A stretch of 34,612 nt of DNA, from contig NW_004191594.1 in NCBI RefSeq assembly GCF_000330505.1, forward strand, positions 119,389 through 154,000, in the 5' to 3' direction. Positions 1-8,912 of the stretch are shown piece by piece. The notes beneath the pieces are model-generated. The model worked only from the letters and a program-made list of their open reading frames with translations, was not told where the DNA came from and ran no database searches. Origin of the DNA: Entamoeba invadens IP1 (lineage: Eukaryota > Evosea > Mastigamoebida > Endamoebidae). The first letter of the stretch is position 1. Each line of letters opens with the position of its first letter. The translations under genes and the position numbers were made by a program.

Positions 1-21
1 AAGTTTTGAGAAACTACAAAC

Positions 22-197
22 TAATTCTGAAGTTCAGTGCTCGAGCGCAACACCGCAAGGAGATCAGGTTGGTCCAAAATTTGTTCGAGTGACGAGTTGG
101 TGCGGATAAGTTGAGTGAACGCGGTGGTCCCCAGTGGTTTCCAATTGTTGTGCATCTGCATCTGATAATCTTGTATGTTTTCCAGTTTCAGACTCAT
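22..197 (-). CDS. 5' exon of an unidentified gene, continues off the left edge
   Basis: The ATG at 197-195 opens 58 codons (start MSLKLENIQD) that reach TAG at 23-21. That TAG overlaps the sequence GTTTGT at 21-16, which is the Entamoeba 5' splice-site consensus. I therefore read this as exon 1 ending with two bases of a split codon at 22, followed by an intron that leaves the window. The exon is less AT-rich than the flank, and its leucine-rich C-terminal half looks helical. I do not recognise the family. An open frame continues upstream of the ATG with no other ATG, and its Lys/Glu-rich translation looks like leader sequence. The alternative is a 58-residue orphan ORF ending at 21. Confidence 0.45.
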
Positions 198-1282
198 TTT
201 TTTGTGTTTCTCCTCTTTTTCTTTGACCCAATAATGTTTTTCTTTTGTTTTTGAGGATTTGTATGTGCACAATTGTGCGTTAATTTATTTTTCTGGTATT
301 TTAGTCGTATTTTACTTGAACATATCCTTCTCTACCCACTTTGTCCCAAAAGTGCTAAGCAAATTAACCTTTTGTCTTAATTTTTATTGGTGAATATAAA
401 GACTCTCATTTCCTTGTTATTATGACTTGATTTGTAAATAATTTTTTTATTATATATTAGTATAAATTTATTATCATTAATTAATTAATCAATCGTGTAT
501 TTTAAATAAATGCAAATAACTTCAATTTCAATAGAATTAAATTATTCAATTGTAAAGTTAAAAATATTACAATGTAATAATATTGTTATATAGTTCGGAT
601 CGTTTAAAATTTTTTTATAAATAATTCTAGATAATAATAATCCTATTGAATAAGTTTTATCTTAACACTTAAAATAACGCCCTTATTTTTGTTTTGGCCT
701 GTTTTTCTGGGATATTAATCCAATTTTTGATGATTTTTCTTTTTTAACTTGTGTATTGTTTATGCACATAATCTAATCTCTAAAAAAACGGAAATTTATT
801 TAATAAACTCGACATTTCCCTATTTTTAGACCACTTGAATTTTGTTCATTGTTATTTAAAGTGTTATAATCTATCAAACTAATATTGATGGAATAAATGC
901 CTATATTTTTATGTAAAAAGATGGGCATCAAATAAAACGTGAAAATAATCAAAACAAAGTAACAAGTTTTTAGTTTTTCAAAATAGTTAATCTGTTATAG
1001 TCTAAAAGATACCATATAACACCAATAGATTAGTGTTATACGGTATCAAATTTGTTCAATTAAAAAAAATCAATATTTTTGGTGTTGTATAACGGACATT
1101 TATCTAGTCGATGTTGGTTATTTGTTCCAAACAAATTGAAAACATGTTAATTATTAACAATTAAAAAAATTAGTTTTGATAATGTGTGAATTAATATATA
1201 ATAAACTAATAATATGGTATATTATAAATATAGCAATACAATGTTATGAAGAAGAATACAATGAATTATCAACATGAAGCCA
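198..1282. other. AT-rich intergenic region
   Basis: About 1.1 kb of very AT-rich DNA. Apart from the inverted repeat at 1008-1047 and a related motif near 1081-1094, I see no gene, tRNA or repeat family here. It lies upstream of the left-edge exon (-) and downstream of the acidic orphan (-). Confidence 0.6.
1008..1047. repeat. 15-bp inverted repeat (stem-loop)
   Basis: The left arm gataccatataacac (1008-1022) and right arm gtgttatacggtatc (1033-1047) are complementary at 14 of 15 positions, with a 10-base spacer. A third, partial copy, gtgttgtataacgg, follows at about 1082-1095. The arms are more complex than the surrounding A/T runs, so chance low-complexity pairing is a weak explanation. 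It could be a relic of a small transposon end or a structured element. Function is unknown. Confidence 0.55.
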
Positions 1283-1699
1283 TCAGATCTGTGTTGGTGA
1301 ATTGAGACTGACAATGTTTTTCAGCATTTTGTTTGTTTCTTCTGATTGCCGTGTAATGTTGTTCATAGTGTCGACTATTTGTTGTGCCAAATAATTTGTT
1401 TCAGTATTTTCACAACTCTCACTATCATCACTGAGTTCTTCTTCATCGTCCAAATCGAATACTTGATCATTTTCAATGTCATCTTCTTCCATTGGAGTTC
1501 CAGTGTTTTGTGGTGTTTGTACTAAGAAACAGTTAGTGTTGATGTCTAGAGTTGGACTCAAGTTCTTAAGAGGTGACGGTATAGGGTTTGGGGCCGACGA
1601 GAAGTTGAAGGTGTTTAAGGACTGTGTGAAGTAAGACCGTTGTGGAGTTGGGAAGTTAATTGTAGAGTCCATTAATATGAGTTGATGTGCGAGCTGCAT
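1283..1699 (-). CDS. Hypothetical acidic, Ser/Thr/Asn-rich protein
   Basis: The reading frame ends at TGA 1285-1283. The first ATG is at 1699-1697, giving 138 residues; a second ATG at 1672 would give 129. There are three visible parts: an N-terminal Ser/Pro/Asn-rich stretch, a strongly acidic block (about residues 70-100, including DLDDEEELSDDSE), and a C-terminal segment with heptad-like spacing that could form a short coiled coil. Acidic plus disordered composition suggests a nuclear or chromatin-associated protein, but that is inference only. The frame stays open and relatively GC-rich upstream to 1840 without an ATG. A GTTTGT at 1842-1837 and a TAG at 1787-1785 would bound a 58-base intron, so a missing 5' exon is possible. 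No family recognised. Confidence 0.5.
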   Translation of the reverse strand: MQLAHQLILMDSTINFPTPQRSYFTQSLNTFNFSSAPNPIPSPLKNLSPTLDINTNCFLVQTPQNTGTPMEEDDIENDQVFDLDDEEELSDDSESCENTETNYLAQQIVDTMNNITRQSEETNKMLKNIVSLNSPTQI

Positions 1700-3681
1700 C
1701 TGACTGAGTTTGTTTGTTTGTAGTTTATAAGTCCTTGTTCCGTGTCTGCGGAGAGGTCGAAAACTGTACCTTCTTATCGAACTTCTACACCAGAAAAAAC
1801 TTTGCTTTCCAGGCGAAAGTTCAAGTTTTGACTGAAACAAACAATGCTTTTTGTGATATAAAATCTTAGGAAATTTTTATATTATTTTAAAATGATTTTT
1901 AGTAAGATATTTTTGTTAAACGGACTTTTTGAGGTAATTTCGATCTACTCTTTACAGTTTCTGATTTCTTTTTGCACTATTGTCGAGTCTTCCAAGTTAA
2001 TTATAAACTTTTTTTGCCACGAGAAAAAAAAATCGTTTATTATTTATTACTATTTTTTTATTAAAAAAGACATAAATTATTACCTTATCGCTTCTCTTTT
2101 TCTGTAAACTCGGAAAAAAGACCAAAAATATTTATTTTATTAATAATTGATACAGAAAAAAACAGTTTTGGGAAATAAAAAGGTAAGAATACTCCATGGT
2201 TCATTGTTGTTGAGTTATAATACATTTGTTTATTGATTTACTATAGTTTTGACAAACTAGTTTTGTTAGAATCTCCTGGTGAAGAAAAAAATGTGGAGTG
2301 GAAGAAAAAAGATCATAGTTGGTCCTCTATGTAAATTATGATATGATAATTGTTGTATTATAACATTTTAATAGTTAAAATAAAAGTGATATTATTTTTT
2401 CTGAAAGAAGTTTGAAAACAAGTAACAAACCAGACAATTTAAAAAAGATATGTTTAACAAAAACTATTATAATTAATAATAGAATTATTGTGTTATAGAT
2501 TATTATAACTAAATAATTAAAAATAACTATATTAGAGTATTTGTATTATTTCTTTTGTCAAAAATTATTTTTTTATTTCTTATTTTTTTTTTAATATAAA
2601 ATACTATTTGTATTATAAATAATTAATAATTGTTTATACTTTTAAAAATGTTTGTTCAAAAATATATAATAATATAATACTATAATATATATATTATAAT
2701 ATATAATATATAATAATAATGAATTATTTGTATTTTATAAATATATTCATTTTTTAATAAAACACTTATGATATAATTAAAAAAATAAGTTAAAGTTTGT
2801 TGAGCATGAATCTTTTAAATTTAATAAAAGTTTTCGTCAATGTTTTTAGCAAAATAAACTTTTTTATGTATTGTAAAATGATGAAATAAATTACTTTATT
2901 ACAACTAAATATTATCACTTTTTAACGCTATTTGTAAGGGAAGTTGTAAATTTCAACAAATTGATTTTAAAACATGAAACCAAAAAACCAATTTTTTATT
3001 TTTGCCGATTATTATAATAGCATTATTGTTAACTTTTTTCAACTCATTGTACATTTTTTATTATAAGTTAGTTTTTATTGGAATAATTGATTTTACAAAA
3101 AAAAAGATTCTGTTATACAAAATAATAATCACATTAAATTATGTATTATAAATTATAGTACATGATAATTTTTCAAGAAAACGTATTATATTTATAGTTT
3201 AATTACTATAATACAAACAAATCGATTCAATACGTGTAAAAAAATAATTTTGCACATGAAAAAAAAACTATAAATAGTAATAAAAAAATTAAATATTTAT
3301 TTTAATATTTAATGTTGTGTAATTAATTATTCGACAAAATATGGTGTTTTTTTAAAAGTAAACGAATCGTTTCCAAAAACATATTGAAATAAAAAATTTC
3401 AATTTTTTTTTAATTTAAATAACAACATTTTTTTCGATAAAATAACATATGAACATTAGAAAAAAAAGCAAACGACAAATTATTTGTTTTGTGCTTTTGC
3501 CAATTTGAATATAAAACAATGAAAATATTGTTAATATTCAAGTGAATTTAACACTATTATTGATTTTGTCTGTTTTAAACTCAAATGGATACAAAATGAA
3601 TTATATTTAAAATATTTTGTGTGGTGTTTTCCATTGGTTTCATTGAAAAATATAATCTGTGGAACTAGACACATTTCTCCT
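1700..3681. other. Long AT-rich intergenic region
   Basis: About 2 kb of near-pure A/T. It includes an ATATA/TAATA-rich block at about 2650-2720 and many homopolymer runs. A 71-codon frame at 1892-2107 is Phe/Ile/Lys/Tyr-rich, as expected of random AT sequence. The region separates two divergently transcribed genes, so both promoters should lie in it. I see nothing else that I can support. Confidence 0.55.
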
Positions 3682-4287
3682 ATGAAATCGTTAACAGAGA
3701 TCAAACGAGAGTCCAAAACATACGAAGCGATTCAACAAGCTTTGATGGTGGGTCTTCTTACGGAAGCAGGGTTTTCTTTCGACTTAAAGTGTCCTGAACG
3801 TCTTGCTTCTAAAACATTACAGAATTTAGTTATTCTTGAATGTTACTTTCAAGGTAATCCTCTTGGCTTTGGACAAAAAATAGAAGAGTATTGTGCCTCG
3901 CAATACTTAAGAGACTCTGAAGGTGCTAAGACTCAAAATGAAATTAAAGTTGCGAAGCGGCGAAAGGACTTAAATCGCTCCGCATTGTCTTTTAATTGGC
4001 TTGTAAAGTACGTGGAGCAGTACGGATACATCCTAACAAGACGACCAACAAAAATTCCAAAGAAAACACTACAAATGGAAAAGATAACGGGGATAGGAAC
4101 AGACCATGAGTGCATATTCAACGAAGATGCTATTGAACAGATTGGAAGAAAAATCCATGTACATATACTCTCTGAATTTCAACGACATATGTCGTCTTTC
4201 AGGTTGAAAGAGTACGACGAGTTTTGCCAATTGACACTGCAGACAAAAAATAGACTTGTGAAGCTCGAAGAGAGAAGCATGAAGTAA
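3682..4287 (+). CDS. Hypothetical protein, 201 residues
   Basis: The first in-frame ATG is at 3682; the frame is open from 3619 but only with a GTG. The protein starts MKSLTEIKRE and has no signal peptide or membrane segment. It is mostly predicted-helical, with a basic patch (KRRKDLNR, about residues 94-101) followed by a Trp-containing helix and another basic stretch (TRRPTKIPKK). That arrangement would suit nucleic-acid binding, but I see no recognisable domain. Base composition is clearly coding compared with both flanks. It is probably Entamoeba-specific. It stands alone, far from the neighbours on both sides. Confidence 0.65.
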   Translation: MKSLTEIKRESKTYEAIQQALMVGLLTEAGFSFDLKCPERLASKTLQNLVILECYFQGNPLGFGQKIEEYCASQYLRDSEGAKTQNEIKVAKRRKDLNRSALSFNWLVKYVEQYGYILTRRPTKIPKKTLQMEKITGIGTDHECIFNEDAIEQIGRKIHVHILSEFQRHMSSFRLKEYDEFCQLTLQTKNRLVKLEERSMK

Positions 4288-4570
4288 AGCATTTATCATG
4301 TTTCATTAATTCATTATCATTTCTGTGTGTAAATTGTGCCATTTTGAATGGACTGAATTTAAAATCATTGTTGAATTTTACTAATTGGAAAGAAGAATGT
4401 ATTTCCATTCATCCAAATGTTAAAAGTTATTTAAAATTTCCTGATTTTATGCACGCGTATTATGTATTTCTAATTTAAAATGGAGTTGGATAATTGTTTT
4501 ATTGATTATAAATTAGTTTGACAAATTACCCAAAAAGAAGATTTCTATCAAATAAAAATAATAAATAATA

Positions 4571-4672
4571 ATATAATATAATATAATATAATATATTATA
4601 TTATATAATATAATATAATATAATATAATATAATATAATATAATATAATATAATATAATATAATATAATATA
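4571..4672. repeat. TAATA pentanucleotide microsatellite
   Basis: Tandem TAATA/ATATA units. The right part, about 4606-4670, is an uninterrupted run of roughly 13 units. The left part (4571-4594) is the same unit, separated by an inverted stretch at about 4595-4605. It is expected to be length-polymorphic between strains and prone to assembly error. Confidence 0.9.
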
Positions 4673-4777
4673 TAACATAATACTGTGTTTGTTTATTTAA
4701 AAGTAGAATAAATATATTCTACAATTAAACAAGAATATAATAATTTGATTATAATTTACTTATTTTTTCATAATAGA

Positions 4778-4818
4778 TATTTTAATATGATTAATATTAT
4801 ATTAATCATATTAAAATA
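4778..4818. repeat. Perfect 18-bp inverted repeat with 5-base loop
   Basis: The left arm 4778-4795 (tattttaatatgattaat) and right arm 4801-4818 (attaatcatattaaaata) pair perfectly around the loop attat. It lies between the 201-residue orphan and the ProRS gene. It could form a cruciform or a transcript hairpin. In such AT-rich DNA a chance or replication-slippage origin cannot be excluded. Confidence 0.7.
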
Positions 4819-5165
4819 AAAAAACATTGCATTTAAAAAAAATAAAAGTAATTAAATATACTAAAAATTATTGCTTCAAGAATCTGTCAGCATGTATTAA
4901 TAACATAATAATAAAAATACCATCTAAATATCAAATTACCATTAATAATAAAAACACCACAAAAGGCAGTCGTAGAAAATAATAAATCAAAGTTTTACTC
5001 TATAATAAAAAACCCAAATAACTATCAAGTTAATATCTGTCAAAAAAACCAAATGGTTTGAAATGCCGTTTTTTCTGATCAACAAAAATTAATAAGTGAC
5101 GTGTATACACCAAACAGGAAGGGTGAAATAAAAGAAAGAACATAAAATTACAATCAACCCTTTTA

Positions 5166-6830
5166 ATGTCTGCCGAAGAACCTAAAGTCGCCCAACCAGC
5201 GCAAGAACAAGCTCAAAAAGCCGAAGCTGCCAAGAAGGAACGCAAGCCAAAGGAGAAGAAAGCTCCAAAAGAGAAAAAAGAAGCGAAACCAAAGGCACCA
5301 AAAGCACAAAAAGAGGGAGAGAAGACTGACTTGAGAAAGCGTCTTGACAAAGACAAGGACTTTTCCGAGTGGTATTCTGAAATAGTAGTTCGTTCACAAC
5401 TGATTGAGTACTACGACATTTCCGGCTGTTATATTTTGAGACCAGCAGCTTATGGACTTTGGGAGAACATCCAACAGTTCATCGACAAGAGAATTAAAAG
5501 AATGGGTGTTGAGAACACTTACTTCCCATGTTTTGTCTCACAAGCTGCTTTGAAGAAAGAAGAAGATGAGTTGAATGGGTTTACACCAGAAGTTGCTTGG
5601 GTCACAAAGTCGGGCAGTTCGGACTTACAAGAACCAATTGCTTTAAGACCAACTTCGGAGACTGTCATGTACCCGGCTTTCAAGAATTGGATCACTGGAC
5701 ATCGAGACTTGCCATTGAAAGTCAACCAATGGTGTAATGTCGTCAGATGGGAGTTCTCCCACCCCTACCCATTCATCAGAACAAGAGAATTCTTGTGGCA
5801 AGAAGGACACACTGCTTATGACAATCAACCCGACTGTGAAAAGGAGTGCAGACAAATTTTGGAGTTATATGCTTCAGTATATGAAGACTTATTGGCTGTC
5901 CCAGTCATTAGAGGAAAGAAGTCCAAAGGAGAAACATTCCCGGGCGCTTATTACAGTTTGACCGTCGAATGCATCATACCAACTAATGGAAGATCGGTCC
6001 AGGCTGCTACATCCCACCATCTTGGCCAAACATTCTCCAAACTGTTTAACATTCAATACGAAGATGACTCAAAGAAGAAGCAATTTGTCTTCCAGAACTC
6101 TTGGGGGTTGTCCACAAGATCAATTGGAGTCACCGTGATGACTCACGGAGATAACAAGGGTATCATCTTACCACCACGCGCTGCGGGAAAGCAAGTTGTG
6201 ATCGTCCCATTACATCACAAAGGCTCAAACAACGACGAAATCGACGCGAAAGCAAACGAATTGTGTGAATTACTCTTAGACAATGATATCAGAGCATTTG
6301 CTGATTGTAATGACATGCACAATCCAGGCTGGAAATTCACAGAATACGAGTTAAGAGGTATTCCATTGAGAATAGAACTTGGTCCAAGAGACTTTGCAGG
6401 GAAGAAGGTTGTCATAGTCAGAAGAGATAACGGCGCCAAAGAAGAATGCCTTTGGGAGAACTTAGTAGCAACCATCAAGAAGACGATCGATGTTATGCAC
6501 AACGACATGTACCAAAAAGCCTTAAAAACAAGAGACGAGCATCTTGCCAACATTTCTACATGGGAAGAATTTTTGAATCAACTTGACAAGAGAAACGCTT
6601 GCATTGCCCCATGGTGTGAAGACCCAGCTTGTGAAAAGACTATTAAAGAAAAGTCTGCTGCAGACTCATTGAAGAGAGCATCGGACTTGGGAGACAGCGC
6701 AAACATTTTGACTGGTGCCGCCAAGGTGTTGTGTATCCCAGTTAACCAAGAACCACTGAAGGAAGGAGCTGTTTGTTTCCAATGTGGAAAGAAAGCCACA
6801 TGTTATGGGTGCTTTGGAAGATCGTATTAA
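5166..6830 (+). CDS. Cytosolic prolyl-tRNA synthetase (ProRS)
   Basis: Charges tRNA-Pro with proline in the cytosol. The 554-residue protein has a Lys/Ala/Glu-rich N-terminal extension (about 1-60), common in eukaryotic synthetases and usually linked to tRNA or complex binding. A class II catalytic core follows. Motif 2 carries VVRWEFSHPYPFIRTREFLW (about 192-211) and motif 3 is GLSTRSIGVTVMTHGDNKG (about 314-332). The anticodon-binding domain starts at about 342 (GKQVVIVPL). The C-terminal ProRS domain ends in Tyr and has four zinc-type cysteines (CEDPAC at 484-489, CFQC at 537-540). This is the archaeal/eukaryotic type, with no bacterial editing insertion. It is a free enzyme, not fused to GluRS as in animals. 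Start: first ATG, directly after an A-rich leader. Confidence 0.97.
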   Translation: MSAEEPKVAQPAQEQAQKAEAAKKERKPKEKKAPKEKKEAKPKAPKAQKEGEKTDLRKRLDKDKDFSEWYSEIVVRSQLIEYYDISGCYILRPAAYGLWENIQQFIDKRIKRMGVENTYFPCFVSQAALKKEEDELNGFTPEVAWVTKSGSSDLQEPIALRPTSETVMYPAFKNWITGHRDLPLKVNQWCNVVRWEFSHPYPFIRTREFLWQEGHTAYDNQPDCEKECRQILELYASVYEDLLAVPVIRGKKSKGETFPGAYYSLTVECIIPTNGRSVQAATSHHLGQTFSKLFNIQYEDDSKKKQFVFQNSWGLSTRSIGVTVMTHGDNKGIILPPRAAGKQVVIVPLHHKGSNNDEIDAKANELCELLLDNDIRAFADCNDMHNPGWKFTEYELRGIPLRIELGPRDFAGKKVVIVRRDNGAKEECLWENLVATIKKTIDVMHNDMYQKALKTRDEHLANISTWEEFLNQLDKRNACIAPWCEDPACEKTIKEKSAADSLKRASDLGDSANILTGAAKVLCIPVNQEPLKEGAVCFQCGKKATCYGCFGRSY

Positions 6831-7262
6831 GTCACTGTCGCTTGGTTCGTTTTAATTATTTCTTAATTGTTTTTTTATTAATAATTAATAAAAACATAAT
6901 TACTCAACAAAGGACGGATTTTCTCAAATAAGTCTTTAAATTCAGGAAAAGAAGACATTTTCAAAGGGTTTGAAAGAGTGGAAATTGTCATACAAATATA
7001 GTTAATTTAGTTATAAAGTACTATACAAAAATGCCATGAAGAGAAGAGAATTAATTAGAATGGTATAATATTTAATTATAAAAAAAACCAGAATGAAATC
7101 CACAGAAATCGACCCAAAAAAAAGAAAACGTCCAAATTGTTATGATTAAAGAAAAAGGGAATAATACCGGCTGAAATTAATGGAGGGAAGTGGGAAACCC
7201 AAGCAAATCAATAAAAGAAAGTTCGAGTCCATTTCAAAAAGAAAGAACTCAAAAAAGAAGAG
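6831..7262. other. Intergenic region ProRS to ENTH gene
   Basis: The first part is ProRS 3' flank. The last 80 bases before 7263 are purine-rich (A/G). An out-of-frame ATG at 7180 opens a Lys/Arg-rich frame of about 42 codons that overlaps the ENTH start; it could be an upstream ORF or lie before the transcription start. No RNA gene or repeat seen. Confidence 0.5.
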
Positions 7263-8528
7263 ATGGCGTCTTGGCTGGCAAGTGCAAGAAAAATGGTGTA
7301 TGGGCTGACAGACTCGCAGGACTTTGTCCGGGAGGCGACAAACAACGAACAGTGGGGACCAACATCGAAACAACATCAGCAGATAGTGCAGTACACATAT
7401 CATTACGAAGAGTGCCGACAAGTGATGGAATATTTGTATAAGAGACTGAATGAAGATGGGAAAAATTGGAGAGAGATCTATAAGAGCTTATTAGTGTTAG
7501 ACAATGTACTTAAAAATGGGTCTGAAGAAGCTGTTGAAATAGCACTGTCTCATATAGTCGATGTCAAGACTTTACAAAGCTTCCAGAAAATCGACGAAGA
7601 TGGGAAGGATGTTGGCATTAATGTGAGAGAACGAGCTAAGATCATTTGTGAGATGTTGAACGATAAAGAATTTTTGAAACAAGAAAGAGCTACTGCAAAG
7701 ACCCAAAAACGGGATTATAGTGGTGTAGGGAATTGTGGTGGGTTTGGTAACACATCATCATATTCCGATAATAGTTATGGTAATTCTAATACACTCAGAT
7801 TCAATGATATGTCCCCAGTCGTTTCAGACTCTTTCCAACAAAAACCAGATAGTTACCATGACAATGAACCTATCGACTATGGAAAACCAGGCTCTTATAA
7901 GGATAACGCTCCTCAACAAACTACTTCTTCTCAACAACCCCCTCAAAGTCAATCCCCAAAATTCCAATTCGAACAACCAAAACAAGAACAACCAAAAACA
8001 GAAAATTTGTTGGACTTTGGTACTCCAGCTCCGAAACAACAACAACAAAAACCTTTGGAAACAGGAAACAATCTCTTCGACTTGATGGGACAACAAAAAC
8101 CTCAACAACAAACAGTACAACAACAAAAAAGCACAGCAAGCTTTTGGGACCAACCTACTCAACAACAAAAAAGCAACGACTTGTTCGACTTCGCCGCACC
8201 GACTAAACAACAAAAACCTCAACAACAACAAGACTTCTTTAGCACTTTGTACACTCAACCGACTCAACAACAATACCAACAACCAGTCCAACAAAGACAA
8301 CAACAAAACACAACCGATTTATTCAGTGGAATGACTGTACAACCAACAGTTCAACAACCACAACAACAACAAACTCAGAACTTCGAGTTCGGTGACTTCA
8401 ACTCGGCTCAAGACCCAAAAAAGAACGACTGGAGATCGAAAATCTCAGTGGACTCAATCGAAGACAAAAGAAAACAACCCGCAGCCAGACCACAACAAAG
8501 AACAACACTTGGTGGTACTTTCCTTTAA
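7263..8528 (+). CDS. Epsin-like ENTH-domain protein
   Basis: A probable clathrin adaptor for endocytic or endosomal vesicle formation. Residues 1-150 form an ENTH domain: an N-terminal amphipathic helix, then FVREATNNEQWGPT (21-34), EYLYKRLNEDGKNWREIYKS (56-75, the conserved core) and NVRERAKIICEMLND (120-134). ENTH domains bind phosphoinositides. The tail (about 155-421) is disordered and Gln/Pro-rich, with clathrin-box or AP-binding-like motifs LLDFG (249-253), LFDLM (271-275) and DLFDF (306-310). I see no NPF motifs and no ubiquitin-interacting motif, so it resembles epsinR/Ent3-5 as much as classical epsin. The ATG at 7263 gives a full ENTH helix 0. CAA codons make the tail a degenerate nucleotide repeat. 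Confidence 0.92.
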   Translation: MASWLASARKMVYGLTDSQDFVREATNNEQWGPTSKQHQQIVQYTYHYEECRQVMEYLYKRLNEDGKNWREIYKSLLVLDNVLKNGSEEAVEIALSHIVDVKTLQSFQKIDEDGKDVGINVRERAKIICEMLNDKEFLKQERATAKTQKRDYSGVGNCGGFGNTSSYSDNSYGNSNTLRFNDMSPVVSDSFQQKPDSYHDNEPIDYGKPGSYKDNAPQQTTSSQQPPQSQSPKFQFEQPKQEQPKTENLLDFGTPAPKQQQQKPLETGNNLFDLMGQQKPQQQTVQQQKSTASFWDQPTQQQKSNDLFDFAAPTKQQKPQQQQDFFSTLYTQPTQQQYQQPVQQRQQQNTTDLFSGMTVQPTVQQPQQQQTQNFEFGDFNSAQDPKKNDWRSKISVDSIEDKRKQPAARPQQRTTLGGTFL

Positions 8529-8912
8529 CTTCGAAGTTCCCTTATTGTTTATAGTTATATTATTATATATTTATATTATTTAATCGACTCATTAGAATGG
8601 TAAATTTATTGTTTTAAATTGTTTCAATAACAATTTAACTATAATAATATTAATACTATAAAATTATTAAAATATAAAATTATTAGGTGACTTTTTTTAT
8701 AATTAAAAACTGTTAATTATTTTAGTATGTTAATAGTTAATTTAATAAAAGTTCACTTTCGAATACAATATAAATACTTTATAAATAATGAATAGTTTGA
8801 TATTTCTGAGATTTAATCACAAATTTGTAAAATGAATAATTATAATTATAGTAAAAGTATTATAAAAAAATGGTAAAACATCACCGATTCCAAAAAGAAA
8901 CTCAAAAAATAA
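8529..8912. other. AT-rich intergenic region
   Basis: 3' flank of the ENTH gene and promoter of the M16 gene. The last 15 or so bases before the ATG (gaaactcaaaaaataa) resemble the leader of the ENTH gene (gaactcaaaaaagaag), which may be a shared initiator-type element. Nothing else seen. Confidence 0.45.

Larger units (their letters stand above)
4288..5165. other. AT-rich intergenic region with simple repeats
   Basis: This is the 3' flank of the 201-residue orphan and the promoter region of prolyl-tRNA synthetase. It contains the TAATA tract (4571-4672) and a perfect 18-bp hairpin (4778-4818), annotated separately. The 100 bases before 5166 are A-rich, with no clear TATA element that I can assign. 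Confidence 0.6.

Noticed and set aside
21..1699. Homology between the left-edge exon and the acidic orphan (shared QMQ-like stretch)
   Set aside because: Only a few residues match, with no extended alignment in either protein or DNA.
1892..2107. 71-codon (+) frame rich in Phe, Ile, Lys and Tyr
   Set aside because: Its composition is what random AT-rich DNA gives, with no domain, no coding-like base composition and no homology that I can recognise.
4571..4672. TAATA tract considered as a CRISPR-like or telomeric array
   Set aside because: It is a plain pentanucleotide microsatellite with no spacers and no telomere-like unit.
7824..8306. Long Leu-rich frame opposite the ENTH tail
   Set aside because: It is the antisense of CAA-rich Gln codons, so it is a compositional shadow.
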